This document shows positions 18,135-25,874 of a stretch of DNA of 64,000 bases, piece by piece. Source of the stretch: Oceanihabitans sp. 2_MG-2023 (GTDB lineage Bacteria > Bacteroidota > Bacteroidia > Flavobacteriales > Flavobacteriaceae); contig NZ_JAUOQT010000001.1 of NCBI RefSeq assembly GCF_030547245.1, positions 558,001 to 622,000 on the forward strand. The letters are read 5' to 3'. A program made the translations under genes and the position numbers. The notes below the pieces were generated by a model that was given only the letters and a program-made list of their open reading frames with translations, did no database searches and was not told the origin of the DNA. The first letter of the stretch is position 1, and each line of letters begins with the position of its first letter.

Positions 18135-18845
18135 ATGAAAAATTCAATGCTATTCTGTACGTTATTCATCGCTATTCTTTTTTCAAGTTGTGTTAACAAA
18201 GAAGAAAAGCCAATAACTTCAAATTCGGATATAGTTGCTTTAAAGGAAGTAAAAAAGGAAACTAAAAAAGAGTTGAAATTTACAAATGAACAATTCTACG
18301 ATGCTGAAGGAAATTTTTTAAAAGAAAAGGCTAAAGATGCTTTAATAGAAATGCTAGAATATCATAATTATCCTGTTTTTGATGGTTTACGTGAAAAAAT
18401 TTGGCTTACCGATTACAACAAAGGTAAATATGCCGAGTTAGGCCTAGCCTCTATTATGTTTGTAAACAACAAAGAAGACAAATACATGCTTATGGATATC
18501 TTTTTATTACCAAACCAAATGCTAGGAGAGCATATGCATTTTGCTGCAGAAGGAAATCCAGTGAAAATGGAAGGTTGGTTAATAAGACATGGGAAAAGTT
18601 ATATAGTAGGTGTAGGCGAAGATAATAGCGAGCAATTTCCACAAGTTGTTGTTCCAAAATCACATTGGGATGGTAAAGTAACTACCAAACATATTATAGA
18701 AGCAAATGAAGGTGATTTTGCATCTTTAACAAAAGCGGAATCTCCACATTGGCAAATGGCAGGACCTGAAGGTGTAGTGATTACAGAAGTAGGAAATGTA
18801 CATACCAATTCTGGTGTTCTTCGATCCGATCCTGCTATGAATTAA
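18135..18845 (+). CDS. Cupin lipoprotein resembling D-lyxose/mannose isomerase
   Basis: A 236-residue lipoprotein from the ATG at 18135: the signal peptide ends in AILFSSC with lipidated Cys19. A longer frame opening at 18087 would put 16 polar residues before the signal and is less likely. The mature part has a cupin metal site: His-x-His in LGEHMHF, a Glu eleven residues after the second His (VKMEGW) and a late His in GNVHTNSG. The spacing His-x-His-x10-Glu matches D-lyxose isomerase (sugar isomerase cupins), and overall length is close to that family. An exported lipid-anchored isomerase would be odd, so it may be a sugar-binding or otherwise changed relative. It stands alone, with 126 nt of gap-free flanks upstream and a convergent lipase. 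Confidence 0.65.
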   Translation: MKNSMLFCTLFIAILFSSCVNKEEKPITSNSDIVALKEVKKETKKELKFTNEQFYDAEGNFLKEKAKDALIEMLEYHNYPVFDGLREKIWLTDYNKGKYAELGLASIMFVNNKEDKYMLMDIFLLPNQMLGEHMHFAAEGNPVKMEGWLIRHGKSYIVGVGEDNSEQFPQVVVPKSHWDGKVTTKHIIEANEGDFASLTKAESPHWQMAGPEGVVITEVGNVHTNSGVLRSDPAMN

Positions 18846-18860
18846 AATTCAATTAAAACG

Positions 18861-19868
18861 TTACGGAATGTTATGATTTTTAACCATTTGATATTGAACC
18901 GCTTCCGTCATATCTTTTAAATTAAAATGTCCATAGGGTGAGGAGCTGTATGTTTTTTCTCCATTTTGTCCAGGAATTCTAGAAGTATATTGTCCATAAA
19001 CAAGATTGCCATAACCAATAATCTGATCTGCTGTAGACCAAATTGAATAGGTGTACGCTCCTTCATAATTTGTAGTACTATTTATATCTACTAAATAATC
19101 GGAAACACCATAAGGTCCATAACCCCACCATAAATAACCAGGATATAAACCGTTATCATTATCGCAAGTTGCAGTTGCACCATTTACTTGATAACAAGAA
19201 ACCAAACCTTGATTAGCTCCTGCAATACCAACAAATGCGTCTACTGAAGACGTTAAAGAGCTTCCTAAATTATAATTACCTACTGCTGCATCATAACCGC
19301 TTCCTCCTTTTATGGCTTTTCTACCTAAAGTAACTCCCATAGAATGCGAAATAATATCCACTTTTGAAGCACCAGTATATGTTTTTACTGCTTGAATAAA
19401 TGCTCTTATTTGAGTTAGATATGCATAAGAATGGTATTGGGATCCTGATTGATAGGCATCTGCCGGCCCCCAAGTAAAACCATATAACTCTGCATTAGTA
19501 TATCCTTGAGATACAAAATAATCTCTAGAATCTGTCCAACCAGATTGTCCAAACACATCTCCTAACGCTTTATCTGAATTACCATGAATAAATATGACTG
19601 GTTGATTTACGACTTGGTCTGTAGAGTTTATTTTACCTCCAAAACTACCACCTATTAAATCGTTTCTTAGGAAGTCATAATTCCCATAACCATTAGATTG
19701 TAGCCAAGATTGAAAATCGTTTGTAATAGCATCTTGAATTACAACACCAATTTTAGATTGCGAAGTAGTGGATGGGTTTAAATAGATAAAATCCTCTTCT
19801 TCTGCTTCGCATCCAAAAAAGGAAATAACTATAAATACCAAAGGAATAATATAAGTGAATTTTTTCAT
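18861..19868 (-). CDS. Lipase-like alpha/beta hydrolase lipoprotein (class 2 lipase family)
   Basis: A 335-residue lipoprotein with lipobox SFFGC (Cys20). The hydrolase core begins at QPVIFIHGNSDKALGD (residues 89-103), the oxyanion region of lipases. The nucleophile elbow is ISHSMGV, Ser176, with serine in place of the first glycine of GxSxG. The catalytic Asp is likely in the STADQIIG strand and the His in the PYGHFNL motif near residue 317. The closest family by pattern is Lipase_2 (PF01674), triacylglycerol lipases and esterases. It probably acts at the cell surface on lipids or polyester. It is convergent with the cupin lipoprotein, and no operon partner is seen. Confidence 0.8.
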   Translation of the reverse strand: MKKFTYIIPLVFIVISFFGCEAEEEDFIYLNPSTTSQSKIGVVIQDAITNDFQSWLQSNGYGNYDFLRNDLIGGSFGGKINSTDQVVNQPVIFIHGNSDKALGDVFGQSGWTDSRDYFVSQGYTNAELYGFTWGPADAYQSGSQYHSYAYLTQIRAFIQAVKTYTGASKVDIISHSMGVTLGRKAIKGGSGYDAAVGNYNLGSSLTSSVDAFVGIAGANQGLVSCYQVNGATATCDNDNGLYPGYLWWGYGPYGVSDYLVDINSTTNYEGAYTYSIWSTADQIIGYGNLVYGQYTSRIPGQNGEKTYSSSPYGHFNLKDMTEAVQYQMVKNHNIP

Positions 19869-20190
19869 GATTTTGATTGTTTGTTGTACGTAATGTAACC
19901 CAAAACAAAGAAAAAAGTAGCTCTTGATAAAAATACAATCCCTAGACTATTATGATTAATCAAAAAAAATGAAAATATTAAATATTTGATAATCAGATAG
20001 TTAAATTAAATTTTAAGCTTTTAATTTTAGGGATGACTATCATTTAAGTAGCTACAAAGTGGAATATTAAAACCATTTAGAATAAAAAACCAGCGACAAG
20101 GACGTAACTTGTTCTATTAGATATATTTTATACTCTTGTATTTGCTATTCTAGCTTTTAGATTAAAAAAAGCAAGATATTACTCGATGTT
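19869..20190. other. Intergenic region, 322 bp, no gene seen
   Basis: AT-rich, between two minus-strand genes. It should hold the promoter of the lipase gene, but I find no clear TAnnTTTG box. A terminator-like sequence for the upstream gene is at 20087-20113. No conserved frame, tRNA or repeat was recognised. Confidence 0.6.
20087..20113 (-). terminator. Possible degenerate terminator after the gene at 20191-20580
   Basis: Read on the minus strand: ACAAG-TTACGTC-CTTGT followed by CGCTGG and six T. Letter for letter it resembles the pyk terminator (20667-20696), including the GCTGGTTTTTTA end, but its 5' arm is imperfect. Confidence 0.35.
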
Positions 20191-20580
20191 TTAAATATCA
20201 CTTTTAGCTTTTATAACATCTCGAAATGTTGGTACATTCTCTGAGATACTTCCTACTCCTTTTTTATTTACTTTAAAAGTAACATCTTTAGTTGTTGTAA
20301 ATAAAATAACGGATAAAAATGGGTTTAATAAATAGGGCTTTAAAAATGCAAAAGCCTCTTCTAAAGAAAATTCGTGTACCTCATCTTCTATTTCTCTTGG
20401 TCTATAATGCAGTTTTACTAAAACCATAGAATTATTTTCAGAATCAAGAGGTCTTACAAATATGTTTTTTAATTCTAATTTACCAATAGTTTTTGCCATA
20501 GTTAATTTGGCAAATCGGTCTTCTTGAATACTATCTTTTACTTGTTCCCAGAAAAGAAGAAATACATCTTGGTATGGCAT
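20191..20580 (-). CDS. Hypothetical protein
   Basis: A 129-residue soluble protein without signal peptide, membrane segment or cysteine. It is acidic/basic mixed with a likely alpha+beta fold: helix at residues 5-30 (FLLFWEQVKDSIQEDRFAKLTMAK), strands with KLELKNIFVRPLDSENNSMVLVKLHYR, a helix FSLEEAFAFLKPYL and strands at the end. I do not recognise the family; it looks like a conserved flavobacterial protein, and its start and codon use are ordinary. It lies 223 nt downstream of pyk on the same strand but the pyk terminator stands between, so it is probably transcribed separately. Confidence 0.6.
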   Translation of the reverse strand: MPYQDVFLLFWEQVKDSIQEDRFAKLTMAKTIGKLELKNIFVRPLDSENNSMVLVKLHYRPREIEDEVHEFSLEEAFAFLKPYLLNPFLSVILFTTTKDVTFKVNKKGVGSISENVPTFRDVIKAKSDI

Positions 20581-20666
20581 AAATAAAGTTAAATGTTATG
20601 ATTGTCAAAAGTAACATTAATAATTCAATTCGTATATTATTGTTAGGCTTGAAAATGAAGTATTAA

Positions 20667-20696
20667 AAAACCAGCTACATTACTGTAACTGGTTTT
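20667..20696 (-). terminator. Rho-independent terminator of the pyk operon
   Basis: On the minus strand the 13-nt arms AAAACCAG-TTACA and TGTAG-CTGGTTTT pair with one mismatch around a 4-nt loop and are followed by a T run. It lies about 110 nt past the pyk stop, with repeat copy B between, so the repeat is part of the pyk transcript. Confidence 0.7.
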
Positions 20697-20720
20697 CATT
20701 ATTCTTCTATTCTCGATTTC

Positions 20721-20796
20721 GCGTTAGCGATAGAACGGTTTGTTTGAGCTCCTCGCAGAGAGCGAGTAGTGAAAGCGCGACCCTTGTGGTAACGCC
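20721..20796 (+). repeat. Dispersed ~75-bp intergenic repeat, copy B
   Basis: Same orientation as copy A. It shares GAACGGTTTGTTTGAGCTCC, AGAGCGAGTAGTGAAAGC and GGTAACGCC with copy A; the main differences are a CTCGCAGAG centre, which forms a small inner palindrome, and a few substitutions in the last third. It lies in the 3' untranslated part of pyk, 8 nt from its stop. Confidence 0.75.
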
Positions 20797-20803
20797 CAAG
20801 TGT

Positions 20804-22246
20804 TTAGAAACTACAGCTAGTAATTTCGGTTACACGTAAAGTATTTACCATTCCTTTTTCTTGTATTGGCATTGCGGCAAGGCTGATTAGCATGTCGCCA
20901 ACTTCTAAATATCCTTTTTTACAAGCTATTGCATTTACATCTTCTATGGTTTCGTCTGTGCTTACAAACTTATCATAATAGAATGCCTTTACTCCCCAAA
21001 GTAAGTTGAGTTGGGTTAATATGCGTTTGTTGGATGTAAATACTAGGATGTGTGAGCTTGGTCTCCATGCCGAAATTTGAAATGCGGTATATCCACTATT
21101 GGTAAGTGTTGAAATACCTTTTGCATTAATTTCGTTTGCCATATTTGCTGCGTGATAACATATAGATTTAGTGATGTATCTTTTGGTACGAATATGTGGT
21201 GGCAATTGTGGTACTTGAATAAGTGGTGAGTCTTCTACACTTTTAATAATGTTAGACATTTGTCTTATTACTTGTACTGGATATTGCCCAACGGAAGTTT
21301 CACCAGAAAGCATTACTGCATCTGCACCATCCATTACAGAGTTGGCAACGTCATTAACTTCTGCTCTTGTTGGTGTAAGGCTAGAAATCATGGTTTCCAT
21401 CATTTGCGTTGCAATAATCACTGGGATTCTAGCTTTTTTAGCACGTAAGACTAATTGTTTTTGAATTAAAGGAACTTGCTCTGCAGGAACCTCAACACCT
21501 AAATCACCACGAGCTACCATTAAACCATCGCAATAGGCAACAATTTTATCGATGTTTTCTACAGCTTCTGGTTTTTCAATTTTTGCAATAATTGGAATTT
21601 TATGATCGCTATGTTTTTTAATTAGCTCTTCTAACTGCATTAAATCTTCTGCATGACGAACAAAGGATAAAGCCATCCAATCTACTTTTTGAGAAATAGC
21701 GAAGATTGCATCTTCAATATCTTTTTCGGTTAAAGCAGGTTGCGAAATATTAGTGTTTGGCAGATTAACTCCTTTTTTAGATTTAAGAGGTCCTCCTTGT
21801 ATAACTTTTGCTTTTACTTCGGTTTTTTTATCTGTTGAGACTACTTCAAAAATAAGTTTACCATCGTCTAAAAGAATACGCTCTCCAGGTTTTGCATCTT
21901 GTGGAAAACGATCGTAGGTCATATAAACACGTTCCTTTGTTCCTTCAAAACGTTCGCCCGTTGCAAAAATGATTTCATCTCCTTCATTTACAATAACATC
22001 TCCTTTCATTACACCTACGCGTAGTTTAGGCCCTTGTAAATCTCCTAAAATTGCAGCATTATATCCAAATTCTTCGTTTAGTTCACGTATCATTTGGATG
22101 CGCTCTTTTACATCTTCGTAATCGGCATGCGAAAAGTTAATTCTAAACACATCTACTCCTTCTTCAAGCATTGCTTTTAAAACTATTTTGGTGCTTGTTG
22201 CTGGTCCTAGAGTTGCTACTATTTTTGTTTTTTTTCTTTTTAACAT
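20804..22246 (-). CDS. pyk: Pyruvate kinase
   Basis: A 480-residue glycolytic enzyme that transfers phosphate from phosphoenolpyruvate to ADP. Conserved blocks are KIVATLGPAT at the N-terminus, VFRINFSHA, ILGDLQGPKLRVG, the active-site strand IPIIAKIEKPEAVENID with the catalytic Lys, the metal-binding VARGDLGVEVP and ATQMMETMI. Residues 70-170 form the B domain and residues from about 345 the C domain. It is the last gene of the acpP-fabF-rnc-IPExxxVDY-pyk series; its start shares one base with the stop of the preceding gene (TAATG), so translation is coupled. Confidence 0.97.
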   Translation of the reverse strand: MLKRKKTKIVATLGPATSTKIVLKAMLEEGVDVFRINFSHADYEDVKERIQMIRELNEEFGYNAAILGDLQGPKLRVGVMKGDVIVNEGDEIIFATGERFEGTKERVYMTYDRFPQDAKPGERILLDDGKLIFEVVSTDKKTEVKAKVIQGGPLKSKKGVNLPNTNISQPALTEKDIEDAIFAISQKVDWMALSFVRHAEDLMQLEELIKKHSDHKIPIIAKIEKPEAVENIDKIVAYCDGLMVARGDLGVEVPAEQVPLIQKQLVLRAKKARIPVIIATQMMETMISSLTPTRAEVNDVANSVMDGADAVMLSGETSVGQYPVQVIRQMSNIIKSVEDSPLIQVPQLPPHIRTKRYITKSICYHAANMANEINAKGISTLTNSGYTAFQISAWRPSSHILVFTSNKRILTQLNLLWGVKAFYYDKFVSTDETIEDVNAIACKKGYLEVGDMLISLAAMPIQEKGMVNTLRVTEITSCSF

Positions 22247-22722
22247 TAGTTAAATATTAATTGGTCTGTAGTTTTTAATTTGTTTGCATCTATACCAAAA
22301 GCAGTTACTACTTGAGGTATTTCTAAAATTTTATTCAAAGCTTGTTTTTCTAAGTGTTGATTAGGGTCTTCACTTATCTTTAGTATAAAGTTTACTTTTT
22401 TATATTCTGGAATTAAATGTTTTGTTTTAGTAAATTTCTCTTCGTTTATAAATAATGAAGTAACATCTACTGTGTCGCTAACTTCTATTTTGCTAATGTT
22501 AGAAACTAAATTCCAAATGGTTAATTGTTTTTCATCTTCCCATTCAAAAATAGAATAACTAGAAGTGTCTTTATATTCTATATCAACGGTTTTTCTTGTA
22601 AGATTTAACCCTAAATGTTTATTAAGTAAATAGGCCAATCTGTAATCTTCAATAGAGCAATGTATGCCTATTAGAGCATAGTCTATATCTTCTATAAAGT
22701 CTTCAAGAATTAGTTTTCGCAA
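22246..22722 (-). CDS. IPExxxVDY family protein
   Basis: A 158-residue protein. It carries the diagnostic motif as IPEYKKVNF (residues about 107-115; VNF instead of VDY), followed by the strand ILKISED. The family is confined to Bacteroidota and always sits between rnc and pyk, exactly as here. No signal peptide, membrane segment or catalytic motif is seen, and no function is known. The stop overlaps the pyk start by one base, which suggests the two products are made in balance. Confidence 0.85.
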   Translation of the reverse strand: MRKLILEDFIEDIDYALIGIHCSIEDYRLAYLLNKHLGLNLTRKTVDIEYKDTSSYSIFEWEDEKQLTIWNLVSNISKIEVSDTVDVTSLFINEEKFTKTKHLIPEYKKVNFILKISEDPNQHLEKQALNKILEIPQVVTAFGIDANKLKTTDQLIFN

Positions 22723-22839
22723 AATGTTAATTCCTTTTAATTATTGTAAATATAGTATTTAAAACGAATAATTATGTTAAGCAAAAGGTAATATTAGCAG
22801 GAGTTTTTAACGAAAACGTTATAGTTTGTATATTATTTT

Positions 22840-23586
22840 TTAAACGGAAGTTCCTCTAGGAATTTGTTTTTGTAAAGCAAAAAATGCTCGTTTAGAAGCT
22901 TTTTCTTCAGCTTTCTTTTTAGAAGTTGCTCGTGCTTTAGAAATGACTTTTTTCTCTATGGATAGTTTTACAGAAAAATGTCTAATATTATCGTTTCCTG
23001 TATCTTCATAAACGTCGTAATTAAAGTTTTTCTTTTCTTTTTGACACCATTCAATAAGTAAACTTTTATAGCTAATTACTTTACCTTCTAATGTTTCGAT
23101 GTCAACATGTGGTGTGATTACGCGTTTGTAAATAAATTTCTCACAGTATTTATAGCCTTTATCTAAAAATATTGCTCCTACTAAAGCTTCAAATAAATTA
23201 CCATGAATATTATCGCCAAATTGGCCTTTTGGTATTTTGCTTTCTACAAGTTTAATAAGCTCCAGCTCTCTACCAAGTTCATTTAGGTGCTCTCTACTTA
23301 CAATTTTAGAACGCATCTTAGTAAGATAACCTTCGTCTCCACTTGGTACCTCTATATATAAATGATGTGCAATTACAGCACTTAGCATCGCGTCTCCTAG
23401 AAATTCTAGTCGTTCATAATTAATAGCATGACCTTTGCTATTTTTTATGTTCATAGAACGGTGTGTAAAAGCCGTTTGGTAAACTTTTATTTGCTTAGGT
23501 TTAAAGCTTAAAATTTTAGTAATTTCCATAAAAAAATTCTCGTTGCCTTTAGCACGAGAATTAAATATGTTACTTATGTAGCTCAT
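22840..23586 (-). CDS. rnc: Ribonuclease III
   Basis: A 248-residue double-strand RNA endonuclease. The signature is YERLEFLGDAML with Glu58, Glu61 and Asp65. The second catalytic segment reads IHGNLFEALVGAIFLD: Glu133 is present but the metal-site position that is Asp114 in E. coli is Asn130 here. The double-strand RNA-binding domain occupies residues about 165-240 (YKSLLIEWCQKEKKNFNYDVYE, ending KKKAEEKASKRAF). It processes rRNA precursors and structured mRNA. The gene starts 7 nt after fabF and is clearly in the same operon. The N-terminal ~15 residues are poorly conserved, and a later Met20 is a possible alternative start. Confidence 0.95.
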   Translation of the reverse strand: MSYISNIFNSRAKGNENFFMEITKILSFKPKQIKVYQTAFTHRSMNIKNSKGHAINYERLEFLGDAMLSAVIAHHLYIEVPSGDEGYLTKMRSKIVSREHLNELGRELELIKLVESKIPKGQFGDNIHGNLFEALVGAIFLDKGYKYCEKFIYKRVITPHVDIETLEGKVISYKSLLIEWCQKEKKNFNYDVYEDTGNDNIRHFSVKLSIEKKVISKARATSKKKAEEKASKRAFFALQKQIPRGTSV

Positions 23587-23593
23587 TCAAAAA

Positions 23594-24844
23594 TTAATCT
23601 AACTTCTTAAATAAAACACAAGCATTATGACCACCAAAGCCAAAGGTATTACTCATAGCAACTTTAACCTCTCTTTTTTGTGGTTTATTAAGCGTTAAGT
23701 TTAATTCTGGATCTATATTTTCATCTACTGTAGTATGGTTTATTGTTGGAGGAACAATACCATGTTCCATTGCAAGTATAGATGCAATAGACTCAATAGC
23801 TCCTGCTGCTCCTAATAAATGACCAGTCATAGATTTTGTAGAGTTTATGTTTATATTTTTTGCATGCGCGCCAAATACTTCCGAAATAGCTTTAAGCTCT
23901 GCAACATCTCCTAAAGGTGTTGAGGTACCATGTGTATTAATATGGTCTACTTCTTCTGGTTTAACTCCTGCGTTTTCTAAACAATTTTTCATCACAGCAA
24001 TAACTCCAATTCCATCAGGATGTGGTGCTGTCATGTGATGTGCATCAGAAGACATTCCGCCTCCTAATACTTCTGCATATATTTTTGCTCCTCTTGCTTT
24101 TGCGTGCTCATACTCTTCTAAAATAATAGCTCCTGCTCCTTCTCCCAATACAAAACCATCTCTGGTTGCATCAAAAGGTCTAGATGCTGTTTCTGGACTT
24201 TCATTTCTAGTAGATAATGCATGCATAGCATTAAAGCCTCCCATTCCTGCAATAGTTACTGCAGCTTCACTTCCTCCGGTTACTATAACATCACAATGTC
24301 CTAAACGAATATAATTTAAAGCATCAATCATAGCGTTAGCAGAAGAGGCACAAGCAGAAACTGTTGTATAATTAGGTCCCATAAATCCATGTTTAATAGA
24401 TATGTTACCAGGTGCTATATCTGCAATCATTTTTGGGATAAAGAACGGATTAAATCTAGGTGTTCCATCTCCTTGAGCAAAGTTTAAAACTTCGTTTTGA
24501 AATGTTTCTAGACCTCCAATTCCAGCGCCCCAAATAACACCAACACGTAGTTTGTTGATGCTGTCCAAATTCAGCTTAGCATCTATGATAGCTTCATCGG
24601 AAGCTATCATAGCATACTGAGCAAACTTGTCCATTTTACGCGCCTCTTTTCTATCAAAAAAATCGGTAGCGTTAAAGTTTTTTATTTCACAAGCGAACTT
24701 GGTTTTGAACTTTTCGGTATCAAAATATGTTATAGGTGCAGCACCACTTTTACCACTTAATAAGGCTTCCCAATATTCATCTTTGGTATTACCAATAGGT
24801 GTTAATGCGCCTAGACCTGTAACTACAACTCGCTTTAGTTCCAT
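23594..24844 (-). CDS. fabF: 3-oxoacyl-[acyl-carrier-protein] synthase II
   Basis: A 416-residue condensing enzyme of fatty-acid elongation. The catalytic cysteine is Cys165 in TVSACASSANAM; the two histidines are in NTHGTSTPLGD and KSMTGHLLGAAG. The terminal SNTFGFGGHNA motif with the gatekeeper Phe is intact. It extends malonyl-ACP condensation to long chains and, in FabF, temperature-controls unsaturated fatty acids. It follows acpP by 11 nt, the usual arrangement, so carrier and synthase are made together. Confidence 0.97.
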   Translation of the reverse strand: MELKRVVVTGLGALTPIGNTKDEYWEALLSGKSGAAPITYFDTEKFKTKFACEIKNFNATDFFDRKEARKMDKFAQYAMIASDEAIIDAKLNLDSINKLRVGVIWGAGIGGLETFQNEVLNFAQGDGTPRFNPFFIPKMIADIAPGNISIKHGFMGPNYTTVSACASSANAMIDALNYIRLGHCDVIVTGGSEAAVTIAGMGGFNAMHALSTRNESPETASRPFDATRDGFVLGEGAGAIILEEYEHAKARGAKIYAEVLGGGMSSDAHHMTAPHPDGIGVIAVMKNCLENAGVKPEEVDHINTHGTSTPLGDVAELKAISEVFGAHAKNININSTKSMTGHLLGAAGAIESIASILAMEHGIVPPTINHTTVDENIDPELNLTLNKPQKREVKVAMSNTFGFGGHNACVLFKKLD

Positions 24845-24855
24845 AAAGTTTGTTC

Positions 24856-25089
24856 TTATTTAGCTGCTTCAATATAAGAAACCGCTTGACCAACTGTTGC
24901 AATATTTTCAGCTTGATCGTCTGGTATTTGGATATCGAATTCTTTTTCGAACTCCATTATTAATTCAACAGTATCTAATGAATCTGCTCCTAAGTCGTTT
25001 GTGAAGCTAGCTTCTGTTACAACTTCGTTTTCATCAACTCCCAGTTTGTCTACGATAATCGCTTTTACTCTTGATGCAATGTCTGACAT
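24856..25089 (-). CDS. acpP: Acyl carrier protein
   Basis: A 77-residue, strongly acidic four-helix protein. The phosphopantetheine attachment site is Ser37 in [11 protein letters not shown]. Length and sequence are typical of the fatty-acid ACP. It is the first gene of the acpP-fabF-rnc-IPExxxVDY-pyk operon and has its own promoter box at 25122-25129. Being first explains its expected high expression relative to the downstream genes. Confidence 0.97.
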   Translation of the reverse strand: MSDIASRVKAIIVDKLGVDENEVVTEASFTNDLGADSLDTVELIMEFEKEFDIQIPDDQAENIATVGQAVSYIEAAK

Positions 25090-25121
25090 AATCTTTTTAA
25101 TTTTAAGTTTTAATTAGATGG

Positions 25122-25129
25122 CAAAAATA
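25122..25129 (-). promoter_or_regulatory. -7 promoter box for the acpP operon
   Basis: TATTTTTG on the minus strand, 32 nt before the acpP ATG, is a full match to TAnnTTTG. No convincing -33 TTTG is seen at the right distance. Confidence 0.5.
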
Positions 25130-25272
25130 AAAAACTTTATTTTAAAACACACCTTTAGTTTAAAAATGTGCTTGTAATTTAATAAATAAAGCTGAATATT
25201 TTCTTTTTTGCTACTAATTGTTAATAATTATTCTTTTTTTTGTTCGAACAATTTTAACATTATTATCTGTAA

Positions 25273-25845
25273 ATGAAACGTATTGTAATTTTTGCTTCCG
25301 GAAGTGGAACTAATGCTGAAAATTTAATTAAGTTTTTTCACAACAGAGAAAATGCTTCTGTTATTCAGGTTCTAACTAACAATCCTCATGCCAAAGTACT
25401 GGAGCGTTGCAAAAAACTGAATACAAGCGCTTTATCATTTAACAAAATAGCTTTCACTAAAACCAATGATGTTCTAAACATACTTAAAAACACGCAACCG
25501 GACTTAATTGTACTTGCTGGTTTTTTATGGAAATTCCCAGAAAAAATACTCGCACATTTCCCTAATAAAGTGATAAATATACACCCTGCTCTGTTACCAA
25601 AATTTGGAGGAAAAGGCATGTACGGTATGCATGTTCACGAAGCGGTTGTTAATAGTAAAGAAAAAGAAACTGGTATCACGATTCATTACGTAAATGAACA
25701 TTATGATGAAGGAGCAATCCTTTTTCAGGCAAAATGTGAAGTAAAAACGACAGATTCTGCTGAAGATATTGCAAAAAAAATTCATTTATTAGAAATGAAA
25801 CATTTTCCAGAAGTGGTAGAAAAATTGTTGCTAGATACTAAATAA
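25273..25845 (+). CDS. purN: Phosphoribosylglycinamide formyltransferase
   Basis: A 190-residue purine biosynthesis enzyme that transfers a formyl group from 10-formyltetrahydrofolate to GAR. The phosphate-binding loop is FASGSGTNAENLI at residues 7-19. The catalytic Asn-His pair is in NIHPALLPKFGGKGMYG and the catalytic Asp in HYDEGAILFQ. It is complete and ordinary in length. A 12-bp perfect palindrome (25240-25251) stands 21 nt before the start and might be an operator. RNase H follows after 29 nt. Confidence 0.95.
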   Translation: MKRIVIFASGSGTNAENLIKFFHNRENASVIQVLTNNPHAKVLERCKKLNTSALSFNKIAFTKTNDVLNILKNTQPDLIVLAGFLWKFPEKILAHFPNKVINIHPALLPKFGGKGMYGMHVHEAVVNSKEKETGITIHYVNEHYDEGAILFQAKCEVKTTDSAEDIAKKIHLLEMKHFPEVVEKLLLDTK

Positions 25846-25850
25846 TAAGA

Positions 25851-25868
25851 TTTCTGTTTTCACGGAAA
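25851..25868 (+). promoter_or_regulatory. Short hairpin directly before the RNase H start
   Basis: TTTCTG and CGGAAA pair (five Watson-Crick, one G-T) around a 6-nt loop, 6 nt before the ATG at 25875. The trailer ACTAAAG-ATG is the same as after the hairpin at 9262-9277. It lies in the purN-RNase H gap. Confidence 0.35.
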
Positions 25869-25874
25869 CTAAAG

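Noticed and set aside
19753-19938. A 61-codon minus-strand frame with two hydrophobic stretches.
   Set aside because: It overlaps the signal peptide coding part of the lipase in another frame, and shows no family features.
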